DNA of 64,000 nucleotides, from positions 124,001-188,000 of the forward strand of contig NZ_CP018082.1 in assembly GCF_001886715.1 (NCBI RefSeq). Reading direction: 5' to 3'. Shown piece after piece: positions 18,073 through 26,391 of the stretch. A model generated the notes under the pieces. That model was not told the DNA's origin. It did no database searches and was given only the letters and a program-made list of their open reading frames with translations. The stretch is from Nocardia mangyaensis (GTDB lineage: Bacteria; Actinomycetota; Actinomycetes; Mycobacteriales; Mycobacteriaceae). Made by a program: the position numbers and the translations under genes. The stretch's first letter is position 1, and each line of letters begins with the position of its first letter.

Positions 18073-20601
18073 TTAGCCAGTCGGGGCGGGCTCCGTGGCG
18101 ACCGGCGGGTCTGCCGGGGCCGGTTCGGCGGGCTCCTGTGGGCCGGCGAGCTCGTCCGGAGCGGGGCCGGCGGGTGCGCCCTCCTCCGCCGGTGTCGCTG
18201 GGTCGAGCGGGGTTTCTCCCTCGCCCGGGGCGGTCGGGCCGGTCGACGGCACGGGCTCGCCGTTCATCTCGGCCTTGTAGGTCTCGTCGTAGGTCTTCCA
18301 GAAGGTGGTGACGATGCCGGTGAGCTCGTTGAGCACCAGCGAACCGTTCTGGAAATCGGTGCGAAGACCGTCGGGGACGAGGTAGGAACTGCCGGTCGGC
18401 AGGCCGAGCACGCCCGAGTCGGCGCCCAGGCTCAGATACCGGTCGAGAATTGCCCCGACCACCTCGAAGACCTGGCCGTTCTCACCCGAGAACACGAACC
18501 CGTTGGCGAACTTCGCGTACTCACGGCCCTGCGCGCCCGACAGCAGATCCGACTGCGGCGCGCCGAGCGGGCCGTCGACTCCACCGCGGCTCACCCAGTG
18601 CTTGGCGATGGCGTTGGAACCGGACAGGCCCAGCAGCTTGTCGACCAGTGCGCCCAGCTCGGCCATGTTGCCCTGGGGTGCACGGGCTTGCTGACTGGGC
18701 GGTCGATTGTTGGGTGTGGCAGGTGAGGTGTAGGTGGTGGAATTGCCCGCCGCGATCCCGCGAATGCGGTCCATCAGCGAGTAGAGGGCATCGCCGGGGC
18801 AGTCGGTGTTGCCGACATCGCGGTGGGCGAACACCACCGGCAGGTCGACCGCCTCGTTCAGCGCGTAGGGAGTGAACTCGGTGCCCTCGGAGTACATGGT
18901 CGTGTAGCCCTTGGGATTCAACCCGCCGACCTTGGTCCGCCAGCCGACGAACTTGCCCATCGCGTTGATCGCCTCGGTACTCGGCTGCTGGGTCTGGTAA
19001 TTGCCCATCAGCGCCACCCCGGCGGTGTTCTCGTTGAAACCACCGGCGTGCGCGCCCTGCACCGCGCGGTCGAGCCCGCCGTAGCGGCCCTCGAAGATCT
19101 GGCCGTACTGGTCGACCAGGGCGTTGTAGCCCATGTCGCACCAGCCGAGGGTCTGCGCGTGATAGGCGTAGATCGCCCGGACGATGCCCGCCGACTCCGC
19201 GCGGCTGTAGTCGTTGCGGCCCGCCGTGTGGTGCACGGTGATACCGCCGAGGCCGTCGTCGTAGGTGGGTTCCTGGCAGCGGATCGACTCGTCGGCACCC
19301 CACTGGGCGCGGGTGATGACCTTCGGTCCACCGCCGGGCAATGCCGCCGCGACATCGTTGAGCGCGGCATCGATCGCGGCCCGGCCCGGATTGATCAGGA
19401 TGGCTGTGAGCGCGGCCTCGGTGAGATGGGCCGGATCGTGTTCGGGTCCGGCGGTCGGCTTGCGGGTCACCAGCATCTGCACGGCGGTGGTCTCGCCGAC
19501 GTAGATCGGCTCGGTGCCGGTCGGCGCGTCGGCTGGGGCCTGATCGTTGGCCCTGGTCTCCAGCGGATCGGCGTCGTACCAGGGACCCCAGGTGCCGTCC
19601 TGCTGACGAGCACGCAGCTTGGTCGTGGTGTTCACCAGATCGCGCGCGGTGATGGCGACCATGCTGAACGGGGTCTCCTGGGTGAGTTCCTTGACCTGCG
19701 CGCCGACCTGGTCGATCACATCGGCACCGACCGCGCCCGGGGCGAGTGCGGGGGTTTCCGGGGTGGTGCCGGGTTCCAGGTTCGCCGGGTCGGCGATGAA
19801 ACGCATACCCGCGGGGCGGTTCTGGGCGACCGGTGCGCCTTCGGGGGCGGTCGCCGTCGGCGCGGGTGCCCCGGGTGCCGGTGCCGCGGGGGCGGGTTCG
19901 GCCGGCGCGGGTGCAGCAGGGTCGGGCGTCTGGGCCGGGGGTTCGGTGGAGTCCGGTGCGCCGGGTGCCTGGGCGCCCGGTTCTGCCGGTGCGGGATCGG
20001 CGGCCTGCGGCGCGCCCGGTGCGGGCTCGGTCGCGGGTGTGTCGGGGGCCGCGGGTGCGGCGGGGTCGGCGGGGTCGGCCGGTGGTGCGGCGGGCGCCGG
20101 TGGCGCGGCGGGCGCGGCCGCGGGGGGAGCCGGCGCGGCGGGTGCTGGGGGAATGGGTGGTCCGGTCGGGACCGCGGTGCTCGGGGCCGGAGCTCGACCC
20201 GGCACCGCCGCACCCTGGGCGGGCGCTGGTTCCGTCGTCGGTGCCGCGGCCGGCTCACCCGGGATCCGCGGCAGGGGGATCTCGGTCGGCAGCTCCACGC
20301 CCGGCGGCACCGGCAATCCCGGCGGGACCGGGATCGAGGCCGGTATCGGCAGCATGCGCAGGTCCGACAGATGCAGGTCGGGCAGGTCGAGACCGGTCAG
20401 CTCACGCAGCGGGACCGTGATGTCGGGAACCGAGGTCAGCGCCACCTCGGCCAGCTGGGTCGGCACGGCCGCGAGCTGGGAATCGTTGGCGCTGCGGTAG
20501 TCGGTCGAATCGCTCAGGGCGAACGCGCCGATCGGTGCCGCGACTACGAGGGTGGTGACCACCGGGAGCACGTAGGAACGCTTCGGCTTTCGGTATCGCA
20601 C
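18073..20601 (-). CDS. Secreted peptidoglycan amidase with LGFP repeats (Rv3811-like)
   Basis: An 842-residue exported protein. It has a signal sequence (~residues 8-30) and then a Pro/Ala-rich, probably extended region (roughly 90-260). A PGRP/amidase_2 catalytic domain follows (about 430-620) with zinc-ligand motifs HHTAG (His457-His458) and HRDVGNTDCPGD. LGFP repeats come after it (DGPLGAPQSD and GVLGLPTGSS are visible), and then an acidic Pro/Ala/Glu tail. It should cleave the lactyl-Ala bond of peptidoglycan, with the LGFP repeats holding it to the wall. I prefer the GTG at 20599-20601, which has GGAG 6 nt upstream, over the TTG at 20613. Confidence 0.9.
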   Translation of the reverse strand: MRYRKPKRSYVLPVVTTLVVAAPIGAFALSDSTDYRSANDSQLAAVPTQLAEVALTSVPDITVPLRELTGLDLPDLHLSDLRMLPIPASIPVPPGLPVPPGVELPTEIPLPRIPGEPAAAPTTEPAPAQGAAVPGRAPAPSTAVPTGPPIPPAPAAPAPPAAAPAAPPAPAAPPADPADPAAPAAPDTPATEPAPGAPQAADPAPAEPGAQAPGAPDSTEPPAQTPDPAAPAPAEPAPAAPAPGAPAPTATAPEGAPVAQNRPAGMRFIADPANLEPGTTPETPALAPGAVGADVIDQVGAQVKELTQETPFSMVAITARDLVNTTTKLRARQQDGTWGPWYDADPLETRANDQAPADAPTGTEPIYVGETTAVQMLVTRKPTAGPEHDPAHLTEAALTAILINPGRAAIDAALNDVAAALPGGGPKVITRAQWGADESIRCQEPTYDDGLGGITVHHTAGRNDYSRAESAGIVRAIYAYHAQTLGWCDMGYNALVDQYGQIFEGRYGGLDRAVQGAHAGGFNENTAGVALMGNYQTQQPSTEAINAMGKFVGWRTKVGGLNPKGYTTMYSEGTEFTPYALNEAVDLPVVFAHRDVGNTDCPGDALYSLMDRIRGIAAGNSTTYTSPATPNNRPPSQQARAPQGNMAELGALVDKLLGLSGSNAIAKHWVSRGGVDGPLGAPQSDLLSGAQGREYAKFANGFVFSGENGQVFEVVGAILDRYLSLGADSGVLGLPTGSSYLVPDGLRTDFQNGSLVLNELTGIVTTFWKTYDETYKAEMNGEPVPSTGPTAPGEGETPLDPATPAEEGAPAGPAPDELAGPQEPAEPAPADPPVATEPAPTG

Positions 20602-20634
20602 GTGCCTCTCCAATCAGGTCGAGCGGTGTCTTCT

Positions 20635-20750
20635 GCGGCTGGCGCCGCGCGTTCTCGGCCCTGACGGGCCTCGCTTCTTCCCTCTCCCACCGGGCACCCC
20701 TTCGTCGCACCCTCTGGTCGGTCCGGAAGCGAGGCGGGCCGAGAACGGTG
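20635..20750. repeat. F2 palindromic repeat, copy 1
   Basis: A long imperfect hairpin. GTTCTCGGCCC (20651-20661) pairs with GGGCCGAGAAC (20736-20746), and CCTCGCTTC (20669-20677) pairs with GAAGCGAGG (20726-20734), with a 7-nt bulge. The outer sequence CGGCTGGCGCCGCG and the arm CGGCCCTG..GGGCCTC recur at 36061-36170. It occupies the 388 bp divergent gap between the amidase gene and the gene at 20990. Confidence 0.75.
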
Positions 20751-20871
20751 TTGCTGCGGGTGGCGCCGATGGTCTTCGGCGGGCCGCGCAGTGTCGACGG
20801 GCAATTACCGGCAAGTGATGCTTGCTTCCTCTAGCCTCACACATCACACTAGTTAACATACGTCACACATC

Positions 20872-20892
20872 TAAACCTCAACTCGAGGTTTA
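20872..20892. promoter_or_regulatory. Inverted repeat in divergent promoter region
   Basis: TAAACCTC and GAGGTTTA form a perfect 8-bp inverted repeat around AACTC. It lies in a locally A/T-rich stretch (20830-20900) that probably contains the promoters for the amidase (leftward) and the SpoIID-like gene (rightward). It is a plausible regulator site; no regulator is known. Confidence 0.45.
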
Positions 20893-20989
20893 TGTGATTG
20901 CTCGAATGTAGCCTTCGGATCCCGCTCGGCGACGACGACATGCCGACGCGAGCTTCGCCGGTCGAACCCCGAAACCGTGGGAGCGCAGT

Positions 20990-22447
20990 ATGAGAGCGGA
21001 CACCAAGATCAACCGCACCACCCGGCGCGGCACCCATCGCCGCACCATGCCGATCATCGCGACCGTACCGTTGCAGGTACTGGTCGGCGGTACCGCGCTC
21101 GCGGTGACCGGTGCGATCGGACTGTGGCAGATACTGCCAGGTCAGGTCACACCGACAGTCGGCGCGGGGCATGGTCGCGGGATGAGCCAGGTCGGCGCTT
21201 TCGACAACGCGCGGGCGGGGTGGAGTGCCGAGGACATCCTCGGGCACTACTACCCCGGCGCGACGCTCGGCCAGGTCGGGCCAACCACGATCGGAGTCCG
21301 CCTGCAAGCACAGGACGACGCCACCCTCGACACCTACGCCGCCGCGGGCGCGCAGGTCGCGGGCCGGATGATCGGTCCCGGCGAAGCCGCCCACCTCACC
21401 CCGCTGCCCGACGGCGGCGCGAATGTCGTGGTGACCTCGGGCTGCGACGGCGAAGTGCTCTGGCAGGCCGCCACCGACGACCCGTTCGTGTATCCGGTGC
21501 ACCCCGGTGCCGGAAGGCCGGTCGAGGAGCATCTCACCCTCTGCGGCGGCACCGGCTATCGCGGCGCGCTCGGTGTCGCGCTGGAGGGCGGTGCGTACCG
21601 GACCGTCAACGAGGTCGACCTCGACGACTATCTGGCGGGCGTCCTACCATCGGAAATGCAGGCCAACTGGGCCGATCAGGGCGCTTTCGAAGCGCTGCGC
21701 GCGCAGGCGATCGCCGCCCGCTCCTACGCGCTCGCCGAGAATCGCTACGGCTACGCGCGGACCTGTGACACCACCGACTGCCAGGTGTACCCCGGCACCG
21801 TGAAGGAAGACGGGCGCACCACCGAGGCCGTGGCCGCCACCACAGGCACCGTCCTCCTGCGCGACGGACTCATCCTGCGCTCGGAATACTCCGCCGCACC
21901 CGACGGCGGGCGGCCGGCCGATATCGAGACCTTCGCCGTCGGCCCCGCACCCCACGAATTCGTCCCCCCCGCGCCGATCCCGCCCGCGCCGATCGACCCG
22001 ACCCATCCCGACCTGACCATCGAGGCGCTGGCGGGCGAGACGGTGATCGACACCGAGTACCGCCGGATCGGCGGCCCGGAGAGCGCGATCGGGGCACCGA
22101 TCGGCCCGGAAATGCTGCTCCCGCAGCGCGTGGGCACCTACCGGCTTTACACGAACGGCGTCATCGTGGCGACGGAAGCGCTCGGCGCGCAGGTGGTCGA
22201 CTTCACCACCCTGCTCGAACTCGTCCCCGACCTCGGCGACCAACTGCCACCGTCCGCCTCGGGGAGTCCGCAGTTGACGACGCCGGAAGGTTCACTGCCC
22301 GATGTCACCTCGCCGGAGGGCATCGCTCCGGAGGGAATCGATCCCGGCCTCGCCGCTCCAGCTCCCGTCGGGGCTGCGTTCCCCACCCTTGACGAGGTGT
22401 ACGGACCAGCGAATCCAGCTGTGCAAGGTGTATCCGCTGTGGAGTAG
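20990..22447 (+). CDS. SpoIID/LytB-domain exported protein with LGFP-like segment
   Basis: A 485-residue protein with an N-terminal membrane or signal segment (~20-48). The start of the mature part carries GAGHGRGMSQVGAFD and a second block, EVDLDDYLAGVLPSEM...QAIAARSYAL, both typical of SpoIID/LytB amidase-enhancer domains. Residues ~350-410 resemble one LGFP repeat (GGPESAIGAPIGPE). The C-terminus is Pro/Ser-rich. SpoIID proteins act on peptidoglycan glycan strands; here it probably works in wall remodelling with the divergent amidase. The ATG at 20990 has GGGAG upstream. Confidence 0.87.
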   Translation: MRADTKINRTTRRGTHRRTMPIIATVPLQVLVGGTALAVTGAIGLWQILPGQVTPTVGAGHGRGMSQVGAFDNARAGWSAEDILGHYYPGATLGQVGPTTIGVRLQAQDDATLDTYAAAGAQVAGRMIGPGEAAHLTPLPDGGANVVVTSGCDGEVLWQAATDDPFVYPVHPGAGRPVEEHLTLCGGTGYRGALGVALEGGAYRTVNEVDLDDYLAGVLPSEMQANWADQGAFEALRAQAIAARSYALAENRYGYARTCDTTDCQVYPGTVKEDGRTTEAVAATTGTVLLRDGLILRSEYSAAPDGGRPADIETFAVGPAPHEFVPPAPIPPAPIDPTHPDLTIEALAGETVIDTEYRRIGGPESAIGAPIGPEMLLPQRVGTYRLYTNGVIVATEALGAQVVDFTTLLELVPDLGDQLPPSASGSPQLTTPEGSLPDVTSPEGIAPEGIDPGLAAPAPVGAAFPTLDEVYGPANPAVQGVSAVE

Positions 22448-22663
22448 GTGAGCGCTCGCACCGCACCGGATCGCGGCACCTCCGGTGGGCCATGGCGGCG
22501 GCCTGCGTATTCGGCTGTCGCACGGCCCGCACCGGCACGTCGACTTCGGCCCCTTGTCCGCTCGCGGGAGGGCGCGGCCGTCGAGGTCGCAGACGGCGCG
22601 CATGATGGCGCCCGCCGCCCAGGAGGCATGCGCCGCGCTGACCGCGGCGGCGGGTGGCGTGGC
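22448..22663. other. Intergenic stretch, no feature recognised
   Basis: 216 bp between the convergent SpoIID-like and MarR genes. The composition is high GC. I see no convincing gene, terminator hairpin with a T-tract, or repeat. Confidence 0.5.
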
Positions 22664-23164
22664 TCAGTCGAGGGCGGTGTCGTCCAAGGCGACGGCGAGG
22701 GTGCGCAGCAGGTCGGCGAGCTGGGTGCGCTCGGTGGCGCCGAGGGTGGCGAGCAGGCGCTGTTCGTTGTCCATGTGCAGGGGCAGCAGGCGATCGACCA
22801 GCTCGCGGCCTTCGTCGGTGAGCTGGACCAGGATCGAGCGGCGGTCGCCGGGTGACGGGCAGCGGCGGACGAGCTGCTTGGTCTCCAGGCGATCGATCCG
22901 GTTGGTGATCGCGCCCGAGGTGACCATGGCGGCGCGGTTGAGCGCGCCCGCGGTGAGGCCGGTGCTGCCGCCGGAGCGGCGCAGGGTGGCCAGCACATCG
23001 AACTCCCAGAATTCCAGGCCGTGACCGGCGAAGAAGCGTTTGAGGTCCTGTTCGAGGACGCGCGAGAGCCGGGTGATCCGGCCGATGACCGCCATCGGTG
23101 ACACGTCGACATCGGGGCGCTCGATGGTCCAGTGCTCGGTGATCAGGTCGACGGCGTCCCGCAT
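22664..23164 (-). CDS. MarR-family transcriptional regulator
   Basis: A 166-residue winged-helix protein of the MarR family. The recognition region is RAAMVTSGAITNRIDRLETKQLV and the wing is PGDRRSILVQLTDEGRELV, the family hallmark. MarR dimers bind short palindromes and are released by small aromatic or xenobiotic ligands. It is divergent from an EamA exporter gene, and the 102 bp between them hold two matching palindromes, so it very likely represses both. The ATG at 23162-23164 has AGGAAA upstream. Confidence 0.92.
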   Translation of the reverse strand: MRDAVDLITEHWTIERPDVDVSPMAVIGRITRLSRVLEQDLKRFFAGHGLEFWEFDVLATLRRSGGSTGLTAGALNRAAMVTSGAITNRIDRLETKQLVRRCPSPGDRRSILVQLTDEGRELVDRLLPLHMDNEQRLLATLGATERTQLADLLRTLAVALDDTALD

Positions 23165-23179
23165 CCCATTTCCTCTCGG

Positions 23180-23254
23180 TTGAGTATCTCAACATTCATC
23201 TACTTGACGCTGAGGCATCTCCGCGAGTAGATATTTCAATGTTGAGATTATCAA
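23180..23254. promoter_or_regulatory. Paired MarR-type operators between marR and eamA genes
   Basis: TTGAGTATCTCAA (23180-23192) is a perfect palindrome, and TTGAGATTATCAA (23242-23254) is a related near-palindrome. The flanking sequences also mirror each other: ATCTCAACATTCATCTAC on the left matches the reverse of GTAGATATTTCAATGTTGAG on the right apart from a short insertion. One site overlaps each divergent promoter, the usual arrangement for mutual repression. Confidence 0.75.
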
Positions 23255-23266
23255 TGAGGAGTGAAC

Positions 23267-24217
23267 ATGACGACCGCAACCCGCTCCACCGGCTACGCGG
23301 GCACCCTCGCGCTCACCGCCATCACCCCGATCGTGTGGGGCTCCACCTACGCCGTCACCACCGAATTCCTGCCCCCGGATCGTCCGCTGTTCACCGCCCT
23401 CCTGCGCGCCCTGCCCGCCGGCCTCGTGCTGTTGGCGCTGACCAGAGCGCTACCGCACGGTCACTGGATCGGCCGCACCGCCGTGCTCGGCGTGCTCAAC
23501 ATCGGCGCGTTCTTCCCGCTGCTGTTCCTGGCCGCGTACCGGCTGCCCGGTGGTGTCGCCGGTGTGCTCGGCGCCGTCGTGCCGATGTTCGCGCTCGCGT
23601 TCGCGGCAGTGCTGCTGGCCGAGGCGCCGACCCGGCGCACGGTGCTCGCCGGGGTCATCGGTGTGGTCGGGGTGGCGCTGGTCGTCCTGCGCGGCAATGC
23701 CGAACTGGACGCGATCGGCGTACTGGCCGGGCTGACCGGTGCGGCCTCGATGGCGGCGGGCACCGTGCTCACCAAGAAGTGGGGACGTCCCGATGGGGTC
23801 GGACCACTGGCGTTGACCGGTTGGCAGCTCACCGCGGGCGGCCTGTTCATCGCCCCGCTCGCCGTGCTCATCGAAGGCGCGCCACCCGCCATGGACGGTC
23901 GCGCCATCGGCGGCTACCTCTACCTCGGCATCGTCGGCACCGCGCTCGCCTACTGGCTGTGGTTCCGTGGAATCTCCCGTGTGCCGGCTACTTCGGTCGC
24001 GTTCCTCGGCCTGCTCAGCCCGGTGTCGGCGGCGGTCATCGGCTGGATCGCCCTGGGCCAAGCACTGACCGTGCTGCAGATCCTCGGTCTGGTCATCGCC
24101 CTCGCTGGCACCGTCCTCGGTCAGATTCCGCCGAAGTCGCCGCCGGCCGCCGGGGATGCGTTGCTGACGCGACACAGCGGAGGTCGAAGTCGGTCGCGCG
24201 CCTTGACCTTGACGTAG
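23267..24217 (+). CDS. EamA/DMT-family transporter
   Basis: A 316-residue protein with about ten membrane segments in two EamA halves, typical of drug/metabolite transporters that export amino acids, purines or xenobiotics. The first half begins near TPIVWGSTYAVTTEFLP; the second begins after the cytoplasmic KKWGRPDG loop. The ATG at 23267 has GAGGAG five bases upstream; an in-frame GTG at 23261 overlaps that ribosome site and is rejected. It is divergent from and probably repressed by the MarR protein. Substrate unknown. Its 3' end overlaps the promoter of the next gene. Confidence 0.9.
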   Translation: MTTATRSTGYAGTLALTAITPIVWGSTYAVTTEFLPPDRPLFTALLRALPAGLVLLALTRALPHGHWIGRTAVLGVLNIGAFFPLLFLAAYRLPGGVAGVLGAVVPMFALAFAAVLLAEAPTRRTVLAGVIGVVGVALVVLRGNAELDAIGVLAGLTGAASMAAGTVLTKKWGRPDGVGPLALTGWQLTAGGLFIAPLAVLIEGAPPAMDGRAIGGYLYLGIVGTALAYWLWFRGISRVPATSVAFLGLLSPVSAAVIGWIALGQALTVLQILGLVIALAGTVLGQIPPKSPPAAGDALLTRHSGGRSRSRALTLT

Positions 24218-24233
24218 CGTCAACTTGCAGACT
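24203..24233 (+). promoter_or_regulatory. MerR-type promoter of the TipA-like gene
   Basis: A -35 TTGACC (24203-24208) and a -10-like CAGACT (24228-24233) are separated by 19 bp, the long spacer typical of MerR-activated promoters. Within the spacer lies the inverted repeat TTGACG-TAG-CGTCAA (24209-24223), the expected MerR-family operator. This implies autoregulation. The site overlaps the end of the EamA gene. Confidence 0.75.
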
Positions 24234-24260
24234 GGTCTCACCGACGAGAAGGGGGAGGTC

Positions 24261-25019
24261 ATGGCGAGTGAATGGTCCATCCAGGATCTCGCGAGAGCCG
24301 CGGGTACCACCAGCCGCACGCTGCGCCACTACGGCCAGCTCGGTCTGCTGGCACCGAGCCGGATCGGCGCCAACGGCTATCGCTACTACGACCAGACCTC
24401 CCTCGTCCGCCTGCAGCGCATCCTGCTGCTGCGCGAACTCGGCCTCGGCCTGCCGGTCATCGCCGAGGTCCTCGCCGGTGAACAGGACACCGCCGACGCG
24501 CTGCGCACCCACCTGGAACTGCTTCGGCAACACCAGGACCGGATCGCGCGGCAGATCGAATCGGTGTCGACCACGTTGCACAAGACAGAAAGAGGTGAAC
24601 CCCTCATGGCCGCAGAGGTTTTCGACGGCTTCGACCACACCCAGTACAAGGACGAGGTGATCGATCGCTGGGGCAAGGACGCTTACGACAGCGCCGACCG
24701 CTGGTGGCGTTCGCTGTCCGAGGACAGCAAGAAGGCGTTCCAGCAGACCCAGCTCGACATCGCCGCCGACTTCGGGAAGGCCCACGCCGCCGGACTTCCC
24801 GTCGACGGCGACACCGTCCAAGCGATCGTCGCCCGCCACCGCGCCTGGCTCGGCGACGGCACCCAGGGCCGTCCGGTGACCGATGAATACCTGCTCGGGC
24901 TCGGCGAGATGTACGTCGCCGACCCGCGATTCCGTGGGAACTACGACGTGCACGGCGACGGCACCGCCGAGTACATCCTCGAGGCCTTCCGGGCATATGT
25001 GGCCGGAAAGTCCGCCTGA
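24261..25019 (+). CDS. TipA-like MerR regulator (MerR HTH plus TipAS domain)
   Basis: A 252-residue regulator. Residues ~5-72 form the MerR helix-turn-helix (WSIQDLARAAGTTSRTLRHY, GYRYY). A coiled-coil linker follows, then a TipAS ligand-binding domain (about 115-250; FDHTQYKDEVIDRWG, RWWRSLSED). Streptomyces TipA uses this domain to sense thiopeptides. No cysteine is seen here, so a covalent thiopeptide adduct of the Streptomyces kind is unlikely. The ATG at 24261 follows GGGGGAGG. An internal ATG at 24606 with its own GAGGTG could yield the ligand-binding domain alone. Confidence 0.9.
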   Translation: MASEWSIQDLARAAGTTSRTLRHYGQLGLLAPSRIGANGYRYYDQTSLVRLQRILLLRELGLGLPVIAEVLAGEQDTADALRTHLELLRQHQDRIARQIESVSTTLHKTERGEPLMAAEVFDGFDHTQYKDEVIDRWGKDAYDSADRWWRSLSEDSKKAFQQTQLDIAADFGKAHAAGLPVDGDTVQAIVARHRAWLGDGTQGRPVTDEYLLGLGEMYVADPRFRGNYDVHGDGTAEYILEAFRAYVAGKSA

Positions 25020-25324
25020 CCAGTGACATTGATGGTCGAGGTGCGGTAGAGGGGCGAATCGGTAAGCTTCCTCGCGGCGTCCCGAGGTGTTCGCCGACAT
25101 CGCGGTCGGGTGGGGCGCGGTCGGGTATTCCGGCTCACCATGTCTGCTCGACTGTGGCCGCGTCCGGGGCGGCCACAGCAGGGTGGTTTTCGGGGTGGTG
25201 GCGTGGGGAATCCTGATCATGGCCATGCTGGGGTCGTCGATGGATCGAAACCGGGCCGACGCGCGCGGTTATCGGGCCGGACCACCCTCGGTCGGCCCGT
25301 CCGCCGCACAACTGAGGGCGACGA
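25020..25324. other. Intergenic stretch with one hairpin
   Basis: 305 bp without a convincing gene. CTGTGGCCGC (25152-25161) and GCGGCCACAG (25169-25178) form a perfect 10-bp hairpin with a 7-nt loop, a possible terminator for the TipA-like gene. An open frame crosses the stretch but overlaps the next gene in another frame and looks non-coding. Confidence 0.5.
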
Positions 25325-25738
25325 GTGGCGGGGGCAGTGGTGGAGCAGGGACGGTTCGGTGCGGTCGGTGCGTTGACCGCGGGTTGGCTGGGTGCGCTGG
25401 TCGGGCTGGCGGGGCTGATCGTGGCCGGGGCGACGGTCGCGATGCGGTGGGGCGGGCGGAATATCGAACTCGACTACACGACGGCGGGGATCGTCGGTGG
25501 GCTCGGGACGGTGTACCTCACCGGCGGCGTGCTGTTGGTGCGCAGGCGGATCGCGGGGCGGCGGGTGCTCGTGGTGATGACGGGGTTGATGAGCGCGGCG
25601 ACGCTGCTGGTCGTGGCGCTCAACGCCACCAGTCACGGGGTGCGGTTCGGGCCGCTGGACTGGTGGCTGGCGCTGAACGTGGTGATCCTGGCGCTCGGTG
25701 TGATCGAACCGACGCGCCGTTGGACCACCACGCGGTAG
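25325..25738 (+). CDS. Small membrane protein, unknown function (137 aa)
   Basis: A 137-residue protein with four hydrophobic segments covering most of its length (about 12-38, 52-73, 80-100 and 110-128). The GTG start follows GAGGG at a normal distance. Strong GC-rich codon bias supports it as real. I recognise no family. It is the first of four small membrane-protein genes in a row on this strand, though the pairs may be separate transcripts. Confidence 0.65.
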   Translation: MAGAVVEQGRFGAVGALTAGWLGALVGLAGLIVAGATVAMRWGGRNIELDYTTAGIVGGLGTVYLTGGVLLVRRRIAGRRVLVVMTGLMSAATLLVVALNATSHGVRFGPLDWWLALNVVILALGVIEPTRRWTTTR

Positions 25739-25764
25739 CGGGACTCGGGATACCGTTGGCGATC

Positions 25765-26310
25765 ATGGTCGTGCGGGAGACGAAGTCGACAGTCGGTGAG
25801 GTGACGGCGATCACCGCCGTGTGCCTGGCGGGAGTGGCCGCGGTGGCCAATCTGATCGGGGCGTTGGTCCTCGTGCGTACCCACCTGCGCGATCCCGGCC
25901 TGCTCGACGACTCGCTGATGCTGTTCACCACCCTTGCCGCGCTGCTGGCGGCGATCGCGTTCGGCTACGGCGCCGTGCTGCTCGCCCGTCGCGACGAGAC
26001 CGGTCGCTGGATGTTGATCGTCGCCGCGGGAACCCAGCTCGTGCTCGGGCTGTTCGGCCTGCTCGCGACGCTGGTGAACTTCGACTCCGAGTACGGCATC
26101 CACTGGTTCGCCGCCGAGCCGGTCCTTCGATCGATCGTGGTCGGCTTCGGCGGGGTACCCGGTGCCGTGACGGCGATCGTGAACCACAGCTGGGCGGCCG
26201 GACTCTCGGCGGTGGCGCTCGGCGCGCTGGTTCTACTGCCGGCTGCCCTGCCGTGGACGGCCTCGTACACCGCCGCGCGCCCGCGCCCGGATGTCGGTAC
26301 GGCCGTATAG
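25765..26310 (+). CDS. Small membrane protein, unknown function (181 aa)
   Basis: A 181-residue protein with four membrane segments (about 12-32, 48-72, 80-103, 128-160) and a short charged C-terminus. Its architecture resembles the C-terminal halves of the two proteins that follow. The ATG at 25765 lacks a strong ribosome site; it lies 26 bp after the preceding stop codon. The frame extends far upstream but there overlaps the previous gene, so I use the first ATG after it. Function unknown. Confidence 0.62.
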   Translation: MVVRETKSTVGEVTAITAVCLAGVAAVANLIGALVLVRTHLRDPGLLDDSLMLFTTLAALLAAIAFGYGAVLLARRDETGRWMLIVAAGTQLVLGLFGLLATLVNFDSEYGIHWFAAEPVLRSIVVGFGGVPGAVTAIVNHSWAAGLSAVALGALVLLPAALPWTASYTAARPRPDVGTAV

Positions 26311-26391
26311 TTTTGGCAGGTCGGTGCCCTGAATCGGGCGCCGCGACATCGGGAAGACCGGTGGCGCAACGGCTCGAGGAGGGGGACACCG

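Noticed and set aside
25087..25764. Upstream extension of the 181-residue membrane protein frame
   Set aside because: It overlaps the 137-residue membrane protein gene in another frame and reads as low-complexity Gly/Arg-rich sequence.
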